Assembly (NCBI GenBank): GCA_963777905.1
Contig: CAVZSM010000015.1
Coordinates: forward strand, 91,134-155,133
Length of the DNA stretch: 64,000 nucleotides
Direction of reading: 5' to 3'
From: Trebonia sp963777905
GTDB taxonomy: Bacteria; Actinomycetota; Actinomycetes; Streptosporangiales; Streptosporangiaceae
Made by a program: the position numbers and the translations under genes. The notes under the pieces were generated by a model. That model searched no databases and was not told where the DNA came from. It saw nothing but the letters and a program-made list of their open reading frames with translations. Shown in pieces: positions 32,831 to 41,342 of this stretch; positions within the stretch are counted from its first letter, which is position 1; each line of letters begins with the position of its first letter.

Positions 32831-33296
32831 CCTTCCATCGTATGGCAGGCCTTGCCGCCCGCCCAATGAATATTCACCAGCAAGCTAGCACCCCCCACCG
32901 ACATTCCAGCGGAAAAGACATCGCGTGGCAGCAATGGCATTTAATTGCTATCGAGGACGGCCCGAACCCTGGCAAAGTCGCACCTCATTGCCATTGGCAA
33001 CGCCTGCGATTGGTTTTTCCATGATCACGGACGTTCCGCACCCTATACGCATGTTTTCTTTCCGTGATCATGGTCCGATGCCATTAATAGAAGCCCTCTG
33101 TCCCGGACGATCCACGGGCCTCGCCCGGCAGGACCGCCAGGCTCCAGGCCGCCATCTTCGTATCACTTTCCGCCCCTGGAATCGGACAAATCGGGCGCGA
33201 AAAGGGCCGAAAATGATACGAGGACGAAAAGTGATACGAAGTTGCGAGAGTGTGCGGGACTTGGCGAGCGCCGCTCGAATGTCGGGGGGGTTCGCT
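32831..33296. other. Intergenic region with two large inverted repeats upstream of sbcD
   Basis: 466 bp without a convincing gene and less GC-rich than its surroundings. Inverted repeat 1: CCATGATCACGGA (33019-33031) and its exact complement (33061-33073), 29-nt loop, terminator-like. Inverted repeat 2: CTTCGTATCACTTTC (33156-33170) against GAAAAGTGATACGAAG (33226-33241), with an extra direct copy TGATACGA at 33214-33221. The three TGATACGA boxes lie 56-139 bp before the sbcD start and could bind a regulator. Confidence 0.5.
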
Positions 33297-34445
33297 ATGG
33301 TCCGTGCCATGAGGCTCCTGCACACGTCCGACTGGCATCTCGGGCGCTCGCTGCATAAGGCCGACCTGCGCGAGGCGCAGGAGCGGTTCCTCGATCACCT
33401 CGTGGAGACGGCGCGCGCGGAGCGGGTGGACGCCGTGCTCATCGCGGGCGACGTCTACGACCGCGCGGTGCCCCCGGTGGACGCGGTGGCGCTCTGCGAG
33501 CAGGCGCTGGTGCGGCTGCGCGACACCGGCGCCCGCGTGGTCGTGATCAGCGGCAACCACGACTCCGCGCGCCGCCTCGGGTTCAGCAGCGCGCTCATCG
33601 ACGCCTCCGGCGTGCACCTGCGTACCCGGCCCGCGACGCTCGCCGAGCCGGTCCTGCTGCGCGACGACCACGGCCCGGTGGCCGTCTACGGCGTGCCGTA
33701 CCTGGAGCCGGCGGTCGGCCTGCCCGGCTTCGACGGGCCGCGCGCTCACCCGGCCGTCCTCGGCGAGGCGGCGGCGCGCATCCGGGCCGACGCCGCGGCG
33801 CGCGGCGTGGCGCGCACGGTCGTGCTGGCGCACGCCTGGGTGGCCGGGGGAGGGGCCAGCGACTCCGAGCGGGACATCTCGGTTGGCGGTGTCGGCTACG
33901 TCCCGGCGAGCCTGTTCGACGGGTTCAGCTACGTGGCGCTCGGCCACCTGCACGGCCAGCAGACGATCGCGGAGCATATGCGCTACAGCGGCTCGCCGCT
34001 GCCGTACTCGTTCTCCGAGGCGCACCACAAGAAGGGCAGCTGGCTGGTCGAGGTCGGCGTCGACGGCAAGACGCGCGCCGAACGGGTCCCCGCGCCGGTC
34101 TACCGGAAGCTCACCGTGCTCCGCGGCCGCCTCGAGGATCTCCTCACCGCATCCTCCTACGCGCAGCACGAGGACGACTTCGCCGCCATAACGCTCACCG
34201 ACACGGCCCGCCCCGAGGCCGCGATGGACCGGCTCAGGAAGCGGTTCCCGCACATCCTGACGCTGGAGTTCAAGCCCGAGGGGGTGACCGGCGACACCCG
34301 GAGCTACGGCGAGCGGGTCAAGGGCCGGGACGACCTCGCGATCGCCGCCGAGTTCGTCAAGCACGTGCGGAACGCTCCGGCCAGCGAGGCCGAGCACGAC
34401 CTGCTCACCGCCGCGTTCGAGTCCGTCCGCGAAGGAGCGTGCTGA
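33297..34445 (+). CDS. sbcD: Exonuclease SbcCD, subunit D
   Basis: About 382 residues; Mre11-type nuclease. Phosphoesterase motifs: HTSDWHLGRS, IAGDVYDRAVPP, VVISGNHDSARRLG, VLAHAWVAGG and ALGHLHGQQ. The C-terminal capping part follows. ATG 33297 is preferred for its G-rich ribosome-binding region 6 bases upstream; ATG 33309 (MRLLHTSDWH) is also possible. The stop TGA directly abuts the sbcC ATG. With SbcC it trims hairpins and protein-blocked DNA ends. Confidence 0.93.
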   Translation: MVRAMRLLHTSDWHLGRSLHKADLREAQERFLDHLVETARAERVDAVLIAGDVYDRAVPPVDAVALCEQALVRLRDTGARVVVISGNHDSARRLGFSSALIDASGVHLRTRPATLAEPVLLRDDHGPVAVYGVPYLEPAVGLPGFDGPRAHPAVLGEAAARIRADAAARGVARTVVLAHAWVAGGGASDSERDISVGGVGYVPASLFDGFSYVALGHLHGQQTIAEHMRYSGSPLPYSFSEAHHKKGSWLVEVGVDGKTRAERVPAPVYRKLTVLRGRLEDLLTASSYAQHEDDFAAITLTDTARPEAAMDRLRKRFPHILTLEFKPEGVTGDTRSYGERVKGRDDLAIAAEFVKHVRNAPASEAEHDLLTAAFESVREGAC

Positions 34446-37400
34446 ATGCGCCCGCACCGGCTCCGCGTCCAGGCCTTCGGCGCGTTCGCCACCACGGAAG
34501 AGGTCAGCTTCGACGACCTCGAGGGCCTGTTCCTGCTGCACGGCGAGACCGGCGCGGGGAAGACGACGCTGCTCGACGCGATCGCGTTCGCGCTCTACGG
34601 CCGGGTGCCAGGGGAGCGCGGCAAGACGCGCAGGCTCAGGTCCGACCACGCGCCGGCCGGCGTCCGCACCGAGGTGGAGCTCGAGGCCACGATCGGCGGT
34701 CGGCGACTGCGGATCACCAGGAAGCCGGAACAGGAGCGCCCGAAGAAGTCGGGCACGGGCGTGACCAAGGAGCAGGCGTCGGTGCTGCTCGCCGAGGTGA
34801 CCCCGGCCGGGGACTGGGAGGTCAAGTCCGCCCGCATCGGCGAGGCCGACGCCGAGATCGCGGACCTGATGGGCATGTCCGCCGAGCAGTTCTTCCAGGT
34901 GGTGCTCCTGCCGCAGGGCCAGTTCGCGCAGTTCCTGCACGCCGACGCCGAGGCCAGGGCGCGACTGCTGCAGAAGCTGTTCGGCACCGACAGGTTCCGC
35001 GCCGTCGAAGACTGGCTGGCCGAGCGCCGCCGCGCCACCGCCGCCGAGGTGACGGTCGCCGCCGACCGGGTGAACCTCCTGGTGGCTCAGGTCGCCCAGG
35101 CCGCGAGCGTCGCGGTCCCCGAGACGACGGACGTGCCCGCCGGCCCGCCTGAGCCCTGGCAGGCGGGGTGGACGGCGGACCTGGCGGCGTCCGCCGCCGC
35201 CGAACGGGACGCCGCCGCGACGGTCGTCGCGGCGCGCAAGGCAGACCTCGACGTGGCACTGGCCGCCAAGACCCTGGCCGAGCAGCTCGCCGACCGCCAG
35301 CGCCGCCGGCGCGACACCCTGCGCCGGCAGGCCGAACTCCAGGCCGCCGCCGGTGAGATCGACCTGCTGCGCGCCGCGGCCGACGCCGCCGCCCGCGCCG
35401 CCGAGGTCGCCCCGGTGCTCGCGGAGGCCGACCGTGCCGCGGCCGCGGCCGCGGCGGCACGCAGCGCCGAGGAGCAGGCTCGCGCGGCGATCCCTGACGA
35501 CAGCACCACAGCGCGGGACGCCGGGCCCGGAGCACTGCGGGCCGCGGGACAGGAGCAGCAGTCCCGGCTCGGCATGCTCGACGGCCTGCGCGCCGACGCC
35601 AGCCAGGCCGCGGGCGAAGAGGAGAACGCGGCGGCGGCGCTCGCGAAGGCGGCCGAGCTCGACCTCGCGCTGACCGCGGCCCGCGGCGACGTCGCGGACC
35701 GCCAGGCCGCCCGCCCGGCGGCGGCCCAGGCGCGCGACGCCGCCACCGGGGCAGTTGCCGCGCTGCCGGCCGCGCGGGCCGCCGCCGATACCGCCTGCCG
35801 CGTCGCGGCCGACTCGGCCGCCCTGGCGGCCGAGCGTGCCGACAGGGACCGGCTGCACGAGGCGCACCTGGGCGCCCGCGAGCGAGCCGTGACCCGCCGC
35901 GAGGAGGCCAGCGCCGTGCGGGAGGCGCGCATCGACGGCATGCGCGCCGAACTGGCCGCGACGATGACCGACGGCTCGCCGTGCCCGGTGTGCGGCTCGC
36001 TCGATCACCCAGACCCCGTCGAGCCCACCTTCCAGCCCGTCAGCCGCGAGCAGGAGGATGCGGCCACCGCGGCCGCGGAAGCCGTGTCGGGCGAGGCCGA
36101 CGAGCTCGGCAGGCACGTGGCGGCGGCCGACGCGCGGATCGGCGACCTCGCGCAGCGCCTGGCAAGCGCGGGTTTTCCCGGCTCGCTCGCCTCGGACGAG
36201 GGCGCGCTAGCCCTGCTGCCGGCTGGCCCCTTCTCGGCGGAGGCCGCCCTGGTCGCCGACCTCGCGGCCCTCGCCGCGGCCGCCCGCCATGCGGCGGCCC
36301 ACGCCGGCCGGCTCGAAACGGACGCCGCCGCGCTCGCGGCGCGCGCCGAGACCCACCCCGGCCGCCAGCGCGAACTGGAGGCGCTCGACGCCGCCATCGC
36401 CGCCGGTAACGCCAGGCTGGCCGAGCTGACCGAGAAGCATGCCGCCGCGCAGGCCGAGGCGGCAGGCGCCGCGGATCGCGCCGGGGAGCACCGGGCCAAG
36501 ATCAGCGCCCAGCTCGGCGCCGCCCCCGACCTGGACGCGGCCGCACGGAGCAGCCGCCTGCTCGCCGAATCGCTCACCGCGGCCGCCGACGCGGCCGACG
36601 AGACCGCGCGCACCGCCGCCGAGGCGCACGAGGCGGCCGAACGCGCGGTCCAGGTCACGACCGAGGCGGGTTTCGGCGCACCCGATGCCGCCAGGGCCGC
36701 GTTCAAGGACGCCGCGTGGCGCCGCGACGCCGCCGACCGCATCGCCAGGCACAAGGCGGAGGCCGAGGCCGTCGCCGTGCTGCTCGCCGACGACCCCGCA
36801 CTTGCGGTCGAGCTCGACTCGCCCGCGCCCGTCGCCGACACGACGGAAGCGGCCGCCAAGGCGCAGCGGGCGCACGACGCCGCCAACAGCGCGCACGGCA
36901 CCGCAAGCCACACCGCCGCGCAGCTCGCCGCGCTGAGGCCGCAGCTCGAGGACGCGCTCGCCGCCCTGGAGCCACTGCGCAAGCGCGCCGAGGAAGCGCG
37001 CCAGCTGGCCGACCTCGCCGCCGGCCTCGGCGCCAACCAGTACCGCATGACCCTGTCCAGCTTCGTCCTCGCCGCACGCCTCGAGGAGGTCGCCAAGGCG
37101 GCGAGCGAGCGCCTGCGGACCATGACCGCGGGCCGTTTCACCCTCGTGCACACCGACACCCGCCGCGGCGGCGGCAAGGCGGGGCTCGGGCTGCTGGCCT
37201 GCGACGCGTGGACCGGCGTCGACCGCGACACGAGCACGCTGTCCGGCGGCGAGACGTTCCTCGCCAGCCTCGCGCTCGCGCTCGGCCTCGCCGACGTGGT
37301 GACCGCCGAGGCGGCGGGCACCCCGATGGAGGCGCTGTTCGTGGACGAGGGCTTCGGCACCCTGGACGAGGACACTCTCGACGAGGTGATGAACGTCCTC

Positions 37401-37532
37401 GACGGCCTGCGCGCCGGCGGCCGGATCGTGGGCATCGTCAGCCACGTCGCCGAACTCCGCCAGCGCATCCCCGCCCAGGTGCACGTCCGCAAGGGCCACC
37501 ACGGCAGCCACGTCACGGTCACCGCGGGCTAG
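34446..37532 (+). CDS. sbcC: Exonuclease SbcCD, subunit C (SMC-like ATPase)
   Basis: 1028 residues, Rad50-like. The N-terminal Walker A is GETGAGKTTLLDAIAFALYG. Two long Ala-rich coiled-coil arms flank a zinc hook, PCPVCGSLDHP (~residue 515). The C-terminal ABC signature is LSGGETFLASLALALGLAD and Walker B is ALFVDEGFGTLDEDTLDEV. Coiled-coil composition is extreme in Ala. It starts immediately after sbcD, so the complex is made from one message. Confidence 0.93.
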   Translation: MRPHRLRVQAFGAFATTEEVSFDDLEGLFLLHGETGAGKTTLLDAIAFALYGRVPGERGKTRRLRSDHAPAGVRTEVELEATIGGRRLRITRKPEQERPKKSGTGVTKEQASVLLAEVTPAGDWEVKSARIGEADAEIADLMGMSAEQFFQVVLLPQGQFAQFLHADAEARARLLQKLFGTDRFRAVEDWLAERRRATAAEVTVAADRVNLLVAQVAQAASVAVPETTDVPAGPPEPWQAGWTADLAASAAAERDAAATVVAARKADLDVALAAKTLAEQLADRQRRRRDTLRRQAELQAAAGEIDLLRAAADAAARAAEVAPVLAEADRAAAAAAAARSAEEQARAAIPDDSTTARDAGPGALRAAGQEQQSRLGMLDGLRADASQAAGEEENAAAALAKAAELDLALTAARGDVADRQAARPAAAQARDAATGAVAALPAARAAADTACRVAADSAALAAERADRDRLHEAHLGARERAVTRREEASAVREARIDGMRAELAATMTDGSPCPVCGSLDHPDPVEPTFQPVSREQEDAATAAAEAVSGEADELGRHVAAADARIGDLAQRLASAGFPGSLASDEGALALLPAGPFSAEAALVADLAALAAAARHAAAHAGRLETDAAALAARAETHPGRQRELEALDAAIAAGNARLAELTEKHAAAQAEAAGAADRAGEHRAKISAQLGAAPDLDAAARSSRLLAESLTAAADAADETARTAAEAHEAAERAVQVTTEAGFGAPDAARAAFKDAAWRRDAADRIARHKAEAEAVAVLLADDPALAVELDSPAPVADTTEAAAKAQRAHDAANSAHGTASHTAAQLAALRPQLEDALAALEPLRKRAEEARQLADLAAGLGANQYRMTLSSFVLAARLEEVAKAASERLRTMTAGRFTLVHTDTRRGGGKAGLGLLACDAWTGVDRDTSTLSGGETFLASLALALGLADVVTAEAAGTPMEALFVDEGFGTLDEDTLDEVMNVLDGLRAGGRIVGIVSHVAELRQRIPAQVHVRKGHHGSHVTVTAG

Positions 37533-37803
37533 CTGCGGGCGAACCATGGCGGCCGGGAGGCGCCACGGGCCCGTTCAGAAACTGAAATCTCATTTAACGC
37601 AATGTACATGGAACCGTTACATGGCGCTCGATTGACTGGTGATTACCTGCGAAAATCTCCTGGGGGGGTCTCGTACTATCCCGATCCCCGGTTTACCATC
37701 GGTCCTTGGGAGGCTACAAAAACGAACGAAACCCCTGACGAACCGCTGAGGGGAGACGGCGGACAGGCAGCGTCAGGCGGCTATCGGCAGGAGGGGTTCG
37801 GGC
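37533..37803. other. Leader/intergenic region before the universal stress gene
   Basis: 271 bp. It holds an inverted copy of the GAACGGGCCCGT element at 37561-37576, an AT-richer stretch to ~37670 that is the likely promoter zone, and a possible CCCCT/AGGGG hairpin at about 37732-37755 followed by CCGC/GCGG pairing. I could not match the leader to a known riboswitch class. A reading frame at 37602-37844 is not convincing as a gene. Confidence 0.45.
37561..37576. repeat. Dispersed GAACGGGCCCGT element, inverted copy D
   Basis: CGCCACGGGCCCGTTC, the reverse complement of the GAACGGGCCCGTG core found at 20616, 30131 and 44262. It lies 29 bp after the sbcC stop. Confidence 0.5.
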
Positions 37804-38286
37804 ATGTCGGTTTCTGCGGTGCGGCGCATTGTTGTCGGAGTTGACGGCTCGGCTGAATCCGCCGCGGCGCTCCGCTGGGCTTGCCGTGAGGCAGCGCTGC
37901 GCCGCGCGGAAGTGCACGCGATCTATGTCCGGGAGGCGCCGTACTACAGCATGGCCAGCTACGCGGTGCCCGCCCACGGTTACCCGGGCGACGTGGACGC
38001 GGACATGATGTGGAAGTCGGTGCTCCCTGAGCTCGAGCCGGGCGTGCTGGTCCGCACCGAGGTAGCCGACGGGCTCGCCGCGCGCGTGCTGCTCGAGAGC
38101 TGCGCGGGGGCGGACATGCTGGTCCTCGGCACCGCTGGTGACATGCCGGGCGCGGGATGGTCGCCCGGCCCGGTGATCCGCGCGTGCCTGCGCCGCGCGC
38201 CGTGCCCGGTGGTCGTGATCAGCGCCGTGCAGGACCCGCTCCCGGTCGGCGCAGGAGCGCCCGTTCCCGCGGGCGCGTGGCGGTAG
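37804..38286 (+). CDS. Universal stress protein (UspA family)
   Basis: 160 residues with an excellent ribosome-binding site (AGGAGGGG). The N-terminal RRIVVGVDGSAESAAALRWAC is clear. The C-terminal ATP motif is altered: LGTAGDMPGAGWSPGPVIRACLRRAPCPVVVIS lacks part of the usual G-2X-G-9X-G(S/T) spacing, so ATP binding is doubtful. The insert APYYSMASYAVPAHGYPGDVD is variable in the family. The 3' end overlaps the next gene's likely start. Confidence 0.85.
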   Translation: MSVSAVRRIVVGVDGSAESAAALRWACREAALRRAEVHAIYVREAPYYSMASYAVPAHGYPGDVDADMMWKSVLPELEPGVLVRTEVADGLAARVLLESCAGADMLVLGTAGDMPGAGWSPGPVIRACLRRAPCPVVVISAVQDPLPVGAGAPVPAGAWR

Positions 38287-38618
38287 CGGACGCCGCAGGG
38301 GACGCGGCGGACGCCGACCCGGTTGTCACCGATAACCCCGCGGAGTCCAGGTATGAGCTGTACCTCGGCGGCGAGCTCGCGGGTTCCGTCAGGTACCACC
38401 TGCGCGGCCAGCAGATCACCCTGATCCACACGGAGGTCGATCCCCGGTTCCAGGGCGCCGGGCTGGCCACCCACCTGGCCAGGTACAGCCTCGACGACGC
38501 CAGGAAGCGGAACCTGGCCGTGCTGCCCTCCTGCCCGTACATCCGCTCCTGGATCCGCAAGCACCCCGAATACGCGGACCTGGTACCGGACGGCAGGCGC
38601 GCCGAGTTCGGCCTCTAG
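38277..38618 (+). CDS. GNAT-family N-acetyltransferase (YjdJ/GtnAT-like small type)
   Basis: About 113 residues from GTG 38277, which overlaps the stress-protein stop by 10 bp. The fold is the minimal GNAT type: RYELYLGGELAGSVRYHLRG, IHTEVDPRFQGAGLATHL with the acetyl-CoA loop, and LAVLPSCPYIRSWIRKHPEYADLV, the C-terminal signature of this small family. Small members of this type have been linked to acetylation of unknown cellular targets. The upstream frame extends to 38157 but is a shadow. Confidence 0.82.
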   Translation: MAVADAAGDAADADPVVTDNPAESRYELYLGGELAGSVRYHLRGQQITLIHTEVDPRFQGAGLATHLARYSLDDARKRNLAVLPSCPYIRSWIRKHPEYADLVPDGRRAEFGL

Positions 38619-38633
38619 ACTGGCAGCCGGAAA

Positions 38634-38661
38634 AACAACGGGCCCAGAACAACGGGCCCAG
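38634..38661. repeat. Two tandem 14-bp repeats before the 2-hydroxyacid dehydrogenase gene
   Basis: AACAACGGGCCCAG occurs exactly twice, 38634-38647 and 38648-38661, ending 22 bp before the GTG start. It shares an ACGGGCCC core with the dispersed element but is otherwise different. Confidence 0.8.
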
Positions 38662-38683
38662 CGAGCTACCAGGCGGAGGCGAC

Positions 38684-39601
38684 GTGACGCGGGTATGGCT
38701 GCCCGATCCACCGGAGACCGTAGCATCGCTGCAACCCCTGCCCGACGGCATCGAAGCCGACGTATGGACCGGCGGTGAGCTGCCCGGCACGAAGGACGAG
38801 GTCGAGTTCATCGTCCTGCCCATGGGCTCGAAGCCGGCCCTGCTGGATGCGATCACCAAGCTGCCCAGGCTGAAGGTCATCCAGCTCCTGTCCGCCGGCG
38901 CCGAGCAGGTCGTCGGCCACGTCCCCGCGGGCATCACCCTCTGCAACGCGCGCGGCGCGCACGACGCGGCGACCGCGGAGTGGACGGTCGGCGCCATCGT
39001 GGCCAGCACGCGGAACTTCCCCCGCTTCGTCCGGGCGCAGGAAGCCGGCGAATGGGATTTCGCGGTCAGCGAATCCGTGGCGGGCAAGCGCGTGCTGATC
39101 GTCGGCTACGGCTCGATCGGCGCCGCGGTGGAGCGGCGGCTGGCCGGCTGGGAGGTGACGATCGAGCGGATCGCGCGGCACCCCAGGGAAGGCGTGCGGC
39201 CCATCACGGAACTGCACGAGGCGCTCGAGCAGGCTGACGTCGTCGTCATACTCGTCCCGGTCACCGACGAGACCAGGCACCTCGTCGACGCGAAGTTCCT
39301 GCGCAGCATGAAGGACGGCGCGCTGCTGGTGAACGCGGCCCGCGGCCCGATCGTGGACACCGACGCGCTGCTGAAGGAGCTGACCGCCCAGCGCATCACG
39401 GCCGCGCTCGACGTCACGGACCCCGAGCCGCTGCCGCCGGGCCACCCGCTGTGGAAGGCGCCGGGCCTGCTGCTCACCCCGCACGTGGGCGGCGCCATCA
39501 CCGGGGCGCGCGACCGCGCCTACGCGGTCGTCAGGGATCAGCTGGCCCGCTACGCCGCTGGCGAACCGCTGCGGAACGTCATCGGCCCCCGGGGATATTA
39601 G
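38684..39601 (+). CDS. D-2-hydroxyacid dehydrogenase family protein
   Basis: 305 residues from GTG 38684 (GGCGGAGG upstream). The NAD-binding domain has VLIVGYGSIGAAVERRL. Catalytic residues are Arg in NAARGPIVDTDAL, Glu in DVTDPEPLPPGHPLW and His in LLTPHVGGA. The residue after beta-2 is basic-flanked (IERIAR), so NADP use is possible. Shorter than phosphoglycerate dehydrogenase and like the glyoxylate/hydroxypyruvate reductase group. No pathway neighbours indicate the substrate. Confidence 0.87.
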   Translation: MTRVWLPDPPETVASLQPLPDGIEADVWTGGELPGTKDEVEFIVLPMGSKPALLDAITKLPRLKVIQLLSAGAEQVVGHVPAGITLCNARGAHDAATAEWTVGAIVASTRNFPRFVRAQEAGEWDFAVSESVAGKRVLIVGYGSIGAAVERRLAGWEVTIERIARHPREGVRPITELHEALEQADVVVILVPVTDETRHLVDAKFLRSMKDGALLVNAARGPIVDTDALLKELTAQRITAALDVTDPEPLPPGHPLWKAPGLLLTPHVGGAITGARDRAYAVVRDQLARYAAGEPLRNVIGPRGY

Positions 39602-39626
39602 GAGTACCCCGGCTTACGATGGGGGC

Positions 39627-41342
39627 ATGGTGACGGAACCGACGACCGCGGCGGACGGGGCCGCCCAGGCCCCCAGCCAGCCAGGCCAGGAGACACGTCC
39701 GGTCATCGTGACCGTGGACGACGACCCGCAGGTGTCCCGCGCGGTCGCGCGCGACCTGCGCAGGCGGTACGGGGAGAACAACAGGATCGTGCGCGCCGAG
39801 TCGGGCCAGGACGCCCTCGACGCGATGCGGCAGATGAAGCTGCGCGGCGACCAGGTCGCGGTCATCCTGGCGGACTACCGGATGCCGGGCATGAACGGCC
39901 TTGAGTTCCTCGAGCGGGCGATGGACGTCTACCCGTTCGCCAAGCGGGTGCTGCTGACCGCGTACGCGGACACGAACGCGGCGATCGACGCGATCAACAT
40001 CGTCGACCTCGACTACTACCTGCTCAAGCCGTGGGACCCGCCGGAGGAGAAGCTCTACCCGCCGGTGGACGAACTCCTCGGCGCCTGGCGCCGGGAGGAA
40101 AGGAAGCCGGTCAGGGAGGCCAAGCTGGTCGGGCACCGCTGGTCGGCGCCGTCGTCGCAGCTGCGCGACTTCCTGGCCCGCAACCAGGTGCCTTACCACT
40201 GGTACTCGAGCGACGAGCCGGAAGGACAGCGGCTGCTCGAGGCGGCCGGCACGGACGGCCACCACGTGCCGGTGCTGATCACGGTCGACGGCGAGGCTCT
40301 GATCATGCCGAGCAGCGCCGAGGTCGCCGCCAAGGTGGGGCTGGCGACCACCCCTGAGCGCGACTTCTACAACCTGGTCGTGATCGGCGGCGGGCCCGGC
40401 GGGCTCGGCGCCGCGGTCTACGGCGCCTCCGAGGGGCTGCGCACGCTGCTCGTCGAGAAGTTCGCGACCGGCGGGCAGGCGGGGCAGAGCTCGCGGATCG
40501 AGAACTACCTCGGCTTCCCTGAAGGGGTGTCCGGCGGCCAGCTCACCGACCGGGCGCGGCGGCAGGCCGTCAAGTTCGGCGCCGAGCTGCTGACGACCCG
40601 CGAGGCGACCGGGCTGGAGATCAACGGCCCGGCCAGGACGGTGCGGCTCAACGACGGTTCCGCGATCGACGCGAAGGCGGTCATCCTGGCCACCGGCGTC
40701 GCCTACCGCCAGCTGAACGCGCCAGGCTGCGACCGGGTACAGAACGCAGGCGTCTTCTACGGCGCGGCGCTCACCGAGGCCGAGGGCTGCAAGGACCAGG
40801 ACGTGTACGTGGTCGGCGGCGCGAACTCCGCCGGGCAGGCCGCCGTGTACCTGTCCAGGTACGCCAGGTCGGTGACGATGCTGGTGCGCGCGGGCTCGCT
40901 CGAGCAGTCGATGTCGTACTACCTCATCCAGCAGATCGCCGGCATCGACCAGATCACCGTCCGCACCTGCACCGAGGTCGCCGAGGTGCTCGGCGACGGC
41001 CACCTGGAGCGGCTCGAGCTGCGCGACCTGAACAGCGGGAGCCTGGAAACAGTCGACGCCGGTCAGTTGTTCATATTCATCGGAGCGTCGCCGAGGACCA
41101 GCTGGCTCGACGGCGTGGTGGCCCGCGACGAGCGCGGGTTCGTCCTGGCCGGGCTGGACCTGACCGAGGATCACCTCGCCGAATGGCCGCTGGACCGCCA
41201 GCCGTTCCACCTGGAGACAAACGTCCCCGGGGTCTTCGCCGTGGGTGACGTGCGGGCCGAGTCCGCCAAACGGGTCGCGTCCGCCGTGGGAGAGGGAGCC
41301 ATGGCAGTGATGTTCGTGCACAGGTACCTGGAGCCAAAATGA
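39627..41342 (+). CDS. Response-regulator / glutaredoxin-like / thioredoxin-reductase-like fusion flavoprotein
   Basis: 571 residues in three parts. Residues ~24-145 are a REC receiver domain (TVDDDPQVSRAV; phosphoacceptor Asp83 in ILADYRMPG; KPWDPP). Residues ~165-240 look like a glutaredoxin/thioredoxin fold without a CxxC (RDFLARNQVPYHWYSSDEPE, then VPVLITVDGEALIMPS). Residues ~250-571 are a low-Mr thioredoxin reductase-type FAD/NADPH protein (VIGGGPGGLGAAVYGASEG, VVGGANSAGQAAVYLSRYA, GVFAVGDVRAESAKRVASAVGEG). The redox-active CATC is replaced by YGAALTEAEGC, so disulfide reduction by that site is unlikely. Its stop overlaps the following kinase gene by 4 bp. Confidence 0.87.
   Translation: MVTEPTTAADGAAQAPSQPGQETRPVIVTVDDDPQVSRAVARDLRRRYGENNRIVRAESGQDALDAMRQMKLRGDQVAVILADYRMPGMNGLEFLERAMDVYPFAKRVLLTAYADTNAAIDAINIVDLDYYLLKPWDPPEEKLYPPVDELLGAWRREERKPVREAKLVGHRWSAPSSQLRDFLARNQVPYHWYSSDEPEGQRLLEAAGTDGHHVPVLITVDGEALIMPSSAEVAAKVGLATTPERDFYNLVVIGGGPGGLGAAVYGASEGLRTLLVEKFATGGQAGQSSRIENYLGFPEGVSGGQLTDRARRQAVKFGAELLTTREATGLEINGPARTVRLNDGSAIDAKAVILATGVAYRQLNAPGCDRVQNAGVFYGAALTEAEGCKDQDVYVVGGANSAGQAAVYLSRYARSVTMLVRAGSLEQSMSYYLIQQIAGIDQITVRTCTEVAEVLGDGHLERLELRDLNSGSLETVDAGQLFIFIGASPRTSWLDGVVARDERGFVLAGLDLTEDHLAEWPLDRQPFHLETNVPGVFAVGDVRAESAKRVASAVGEGAMAVMFVHRYLEPK

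Noticed and set aside
33084..36116. 1010-codon minus-strand open frame opposite sbcDC
   Set aside because: Composition is Gly/Arg-rich and it mirrors sbcD and sbcC, whose motifs are complete. Shadow frame.
37602..37844. 80-codon open frame before the universal stress gene
   Set aside because: No ribosome-binding site, no family resemblance, and it overlaps the leader and start of the stress gene.
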